7,751 nt of DNA from the NCBI GenBank assembly GCA_937920255.1, contig CALDSL010000477.1, positions 1 through 7,751 on the forward strand, written 5' to 3'. Origin of the DNA: an uncultured Anaerolineaceae bacterium (lineage in GTDB: Bacteria > Chloroflexota > Anaerolineae > Anaerolineales > Anaerolineaceae). Of this stretch, positions 6,243 to 7,751 are shown one piece after another. The notes beneath the pieces are model-generated. The model ran no database searches, was not told the origin of the DNA, and was given only the letters and a program-made list of their open reading frames with translations. How positions within the stretch are numbered: position 1 is the first letter of the stretch; each line of letters begins with the position of its first letter. A program made the translations under genes and the position numbers.

Positions 6243-6264
6243 GCGGGGCAAATGCGTTCCCCGC
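6243..6264 (-). promoter_or_regulatory. GC-rich hairpin in the rpmB leader
   Basis: GCGGGG (6243-6248) and CCCCGC (6259-6264) can pair around a ten-base loop, inside the roughly 60-base transcribed leader of rpmB. A competing pairing (AACGC with GCGTT) uses loop bases. This could affect mRNA stability or be an autoregulatory target for L28, but nothing in the sequence proves it. Confidence 0.3.
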
Positions 6265-6270
6265 AGCGAC

Positions 6271-6299
6271 AGGAGATTTTACCACACTCCGTATCTCCT
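6271..6299. repeat. Inverted repeat over the rpmB promoter
   Basis: AGGAGAT (6271-6277) and ATCTCCT (6293-6299) are exact inverted copies separated by 15 bases, with arm centres 22 bp apart, about two helical turns. One arm touches the -10 and the other abuts the -35 of the rpmB promoter, a position where a bound dimer would block or modulate transcription. It might also affect the divergent asp23 side. Confidence 0.45.
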
Positions 6300-6304
6300 A
6301 TCAA
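6276..6304 (-). promoter_or_regulatory. Sigma-70-type promoter of rpmB
   Basis: On the minus strand TTGATA (6299-6304) is followed by 17 bases and TAAAAT (6276-6281), with TG at 6283-6284 giving an extended -10. It is among the best promoters in the window, as expected for a ribosomal protein gene. Transcription would begin near 6269. Confidence 0.75.
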
Positions 6305-6343
6305 GGATAACTGTTAAAGCATATATGGGAGAAGGGTAACTGA

Positions 6344-6697
6344 ATGGCTGAATCGAATCAACTTGGTAATATTTACGTCTACCATCGAGCCATCGCAACG
6401 ATTGCATGCCAATCGGCGATGTCCTCGTACGGGGTCGTGGGCCTGGCCGCCAAAAATCTGGCGGAAGGCCTGGCACAGGTGATCGTCAAAGATCCGTCGC
6501 TGGGTGTGGATGTCAAGTACGATGGCAAAACCATCCAGATTGACCTGTACATCATCATCGAGTACGGGACGCGGATCAAATCCGTCGCGGCGAGCGTAGC
6601 AGACAGCGTGCGCTACCAGGTGGAAAAGGCAATGGGCTTACCGGTAACATCGGTGAATGTCCATGTGAGAGGCTTACGCGTCAGTGACACCGATTAA
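6344..6697 (+). CDS. Asp23/Gls24 family envelope stress protein (YloU-like)
   Basis: This 117-residue protein belongs to the Asp23/Gls24 (formerly DUF322) family. The family core is visible: GNIYVYHRAIATIACQSA near the start, SYGVVGLAAKNL (28-39), the strand DGKTIQIDLYIIIEYG, then helix SVAASVADSVRYQVEKAMG and the closing strand SVNVHVRGLRV. Members are cytosolic or membrane-associated and linked to cell-envelope homeostasis in Firmicutes; the molecular role is not settled. No signal peptide or membrane segment is present. GGGAGAAGGG (6327-6336) supports the start. It lies 38 bases before the fakA-like gene, an arrangement also seen as yloU-fakA in Bacillus, so co-transcription is likely. I could not assign a clear promoter. 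Confidence 0.92.
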   Translation: MAESNQLGNIYVYHRAIATIACQSAMSSYGVVGLAAKNLAEGLAQVIVKDPSLGVDVKYDGKTIQIDLYIIIEYGTRIKSVAASVADSVRYQVEKAMGLPVTSVNVHVRGLRVSDTD

Positions 6698-6735
6698 TTC
6701 CAGAGGAAAAGCTTATCCTTACACTTAGGAGCATT

Positions 6736-7751
6736 ATGAGCAGCAACATTCAACCTTCAGCCTCCACAATGGGTGGGAATAACCCTGCCAGCCTGCAGTA
6801 TATCGATGGCCAGAATTTTAAAACGCTCGTTGAAGCGTCGCTGACCTGGTTAAAAACCAACCAGCAGACGGTCAACGCGTTGAACGTCTTCCCGGTGCCG
6901 GATGGCGACACCGGCACAAATATGCTGCTGACCATGCAGTCGGCCTATAACGAAATTGCCAGTTCGGGCGAGAAAAACGTGGGGAAGATCATCCACGCCG
7001 TCGCCCAGGGCGCGCTGATGGGCGCGCGCGGCAACTCGGGCGTGATCCTCTCCCAGATCTGGCGCGGCATCGCCCGCGCGGCCGATAATCACGATCGCCT
7101 CGACTGTAAAATGTTCGCCCTGGCGCTGGCCGAGGGCCGCAACACGGCCTATAAGGGCGTTGTACGCCCGGTGGAAGGCACCATCCTGACCGTGGTCAAA
7201 GATGTGGCCGCCGCCGCCGAGCAGCAGGCCAATAGCGACCCGCAGGATATGATGAGCCTGTTGGAAACCGTCGTCGCCGCCGCGGATACCTCGGTGCAGC
7301 ACACCCCCGAGCTGCTGCCGGTGCTCAAACAAGCCGGCGTGGTCGATTCGGGCGGGAAAGGCCTGTTCTTCATCCTTGAAGGTATGCTACGCCATCTCAA
7401 AGGCCAGCCGCTGGAGACCGCGCTGACCAGCGTGCAACCGCTCTCGGCCATGCAGATGGAACAGGGCATGGAGGAGATTGAACCCGGCCAGGATTATGAA
7501 GTGGTGGTGGACTTCCGCCCCAATGGCGCGTTGAACCTGGACGAATTCTACAGCGGGTTGTCGGAGATTGGCACGTCGATCCAGGTGGGCGAAGGCGACG
7601 GTTTCTACCGTATGCACATCCACGTACCCACCGATAAACGCTACGAACCCATCGAATTCACCATGAAGCTGGGCACCATCACCAAGATCAGCATGGAAAA
7701 TCTGCTGGCGCAGATGGAAAGCCTGAGCCAATCGCAGGACACCAAGCTGCC
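6736..7751 (+). CDS. fakA: FakA-type fatty acid kinase / DhaL-domain protein (3' end outside window)
   Basis: The frame stays open for 338 codons to the window edge. It encodes the DAK2/DhaL ATP-binding domain: NVFPVPDGDTGTNM (50-63) carries the Asp cluster that binds Mg-ATP, followed by GARGNSGVILSQ (96-107), the stretch RPVEGTILTVV and GVVDSGGKGLFFILEGM at the end of the domain. The residues after that look like the middle domain of FakA/YloV proteins. FakA phosphorylates fatty acids bound to a FakB (DegV-type) partner so that they enter phospholipid synthesis; no FakB gene is in view. Roughly the last 200 residues of a usual member are missing because the window ends. AGGAG (6727-6731) supports the start; the first 20 or so residues are an unconserved extension. 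Confidence 0.93.
   Translation, partial: MSSNIQPSASTMGGNNPASLQYIDGQNFKTLVEASLTWLKTNQQTVNALNVFPVPDGDTGTNMLLTMQSAYNEIASSGEKNVGKIIHAVAQGALMGARGNSGVILSQIWRGIARAADNHDRLDCKMFALALAEGRNTAYKGVVRPVEGTILTVVKDVAAAAEQQANSDPQDMMSLLETVVAAADTSVQHTPELLPVLKQAGVVDSGGKGLFFILEGMLRHLKGQPLETALTSVQPLSAMQMEQGMEEIEPGQDYEVVVDFRPNGALNLDEFYSGLSEIGTSIQVGEGDGFYRMHIHVPTDKRYEPIEFTMKLGTITKISMENLLAQMESLSQSQDTKL

Noticed and set aside
1..7751. A mobile element, CRISPR array, defence or toxin-antitoxin system
   Set aside because: No transposase, integrase, direct-repeat array, attachment site or paired small toxin genes were seen; the genes are ordinary chromosomal ones.

Overview
This looks like a chromosomal core segment from a GC-rich member of the Chloroflexota, most likely Anaerolineae. 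That placement is an inference from protein style (the short membrane kinase, the SH3b protein with a Thr/Pro/Ala-rich stalk, and the first kinase's signature) and was not tested by any search. I see no insertion sequences, tRNA or rRNA genes, CRISPR arrays or phage genes. I do not see a convincing new multi-gene system. The main interest lies in regulatory structure and gene order.

Layout. Positions 1-242 (minus) hold the N-terminus of a Hanks-type Ser/Thr kinase that leaves the window; it has a strong promoter but no conventional start codon. Positions 243-596 are a divergent regulatory region. Positions 597-2018 (plus) encode a type I glutamine synthetase, which ends at a strong hairpin terminator (2029-2066). 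That terminator also serves a minus-strand cluster transcribed towards it: a CaCA/CAX-type cation:proton antiporter (2951-4033), a membrane-anchored SH3b protein (2435-2926) and a DUF971 protein (2068-2409).

Positions 4034-4182 carry two divergent extended -10 promoters. On the plus strand follow a second Ser/Thr kinase with one C-terminal membrane segment (4183-5304) and, three bases later, ribulose-phosphate 3-epimerase (5308-5970), closed by another two-way terminator (5972-6004). Ribosomal protein L28 (6028-6210) runs on the minus strand. Divergent from it are an Asp23/Gls24 protein (6344-6697) and a FakA/DhaL-type kinase (6736 to the window edge).

How the genes fit together. The series kinase - rpe - rpmB (reversed) - asp23 - fakA resembles the Bacillus subtilis order prkC - rsgA - rpe - thiN - rpmB (reversed) - yloU - fakA, without rsgA and thiN and without PASTA repeats on the kinase. 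The retained order hints at an old neighbourhood linking a signalling kinase, carbon metabolism, translation and lipid precursor salvage. The glnA gene and the antiporter cluster appear to be independent units.
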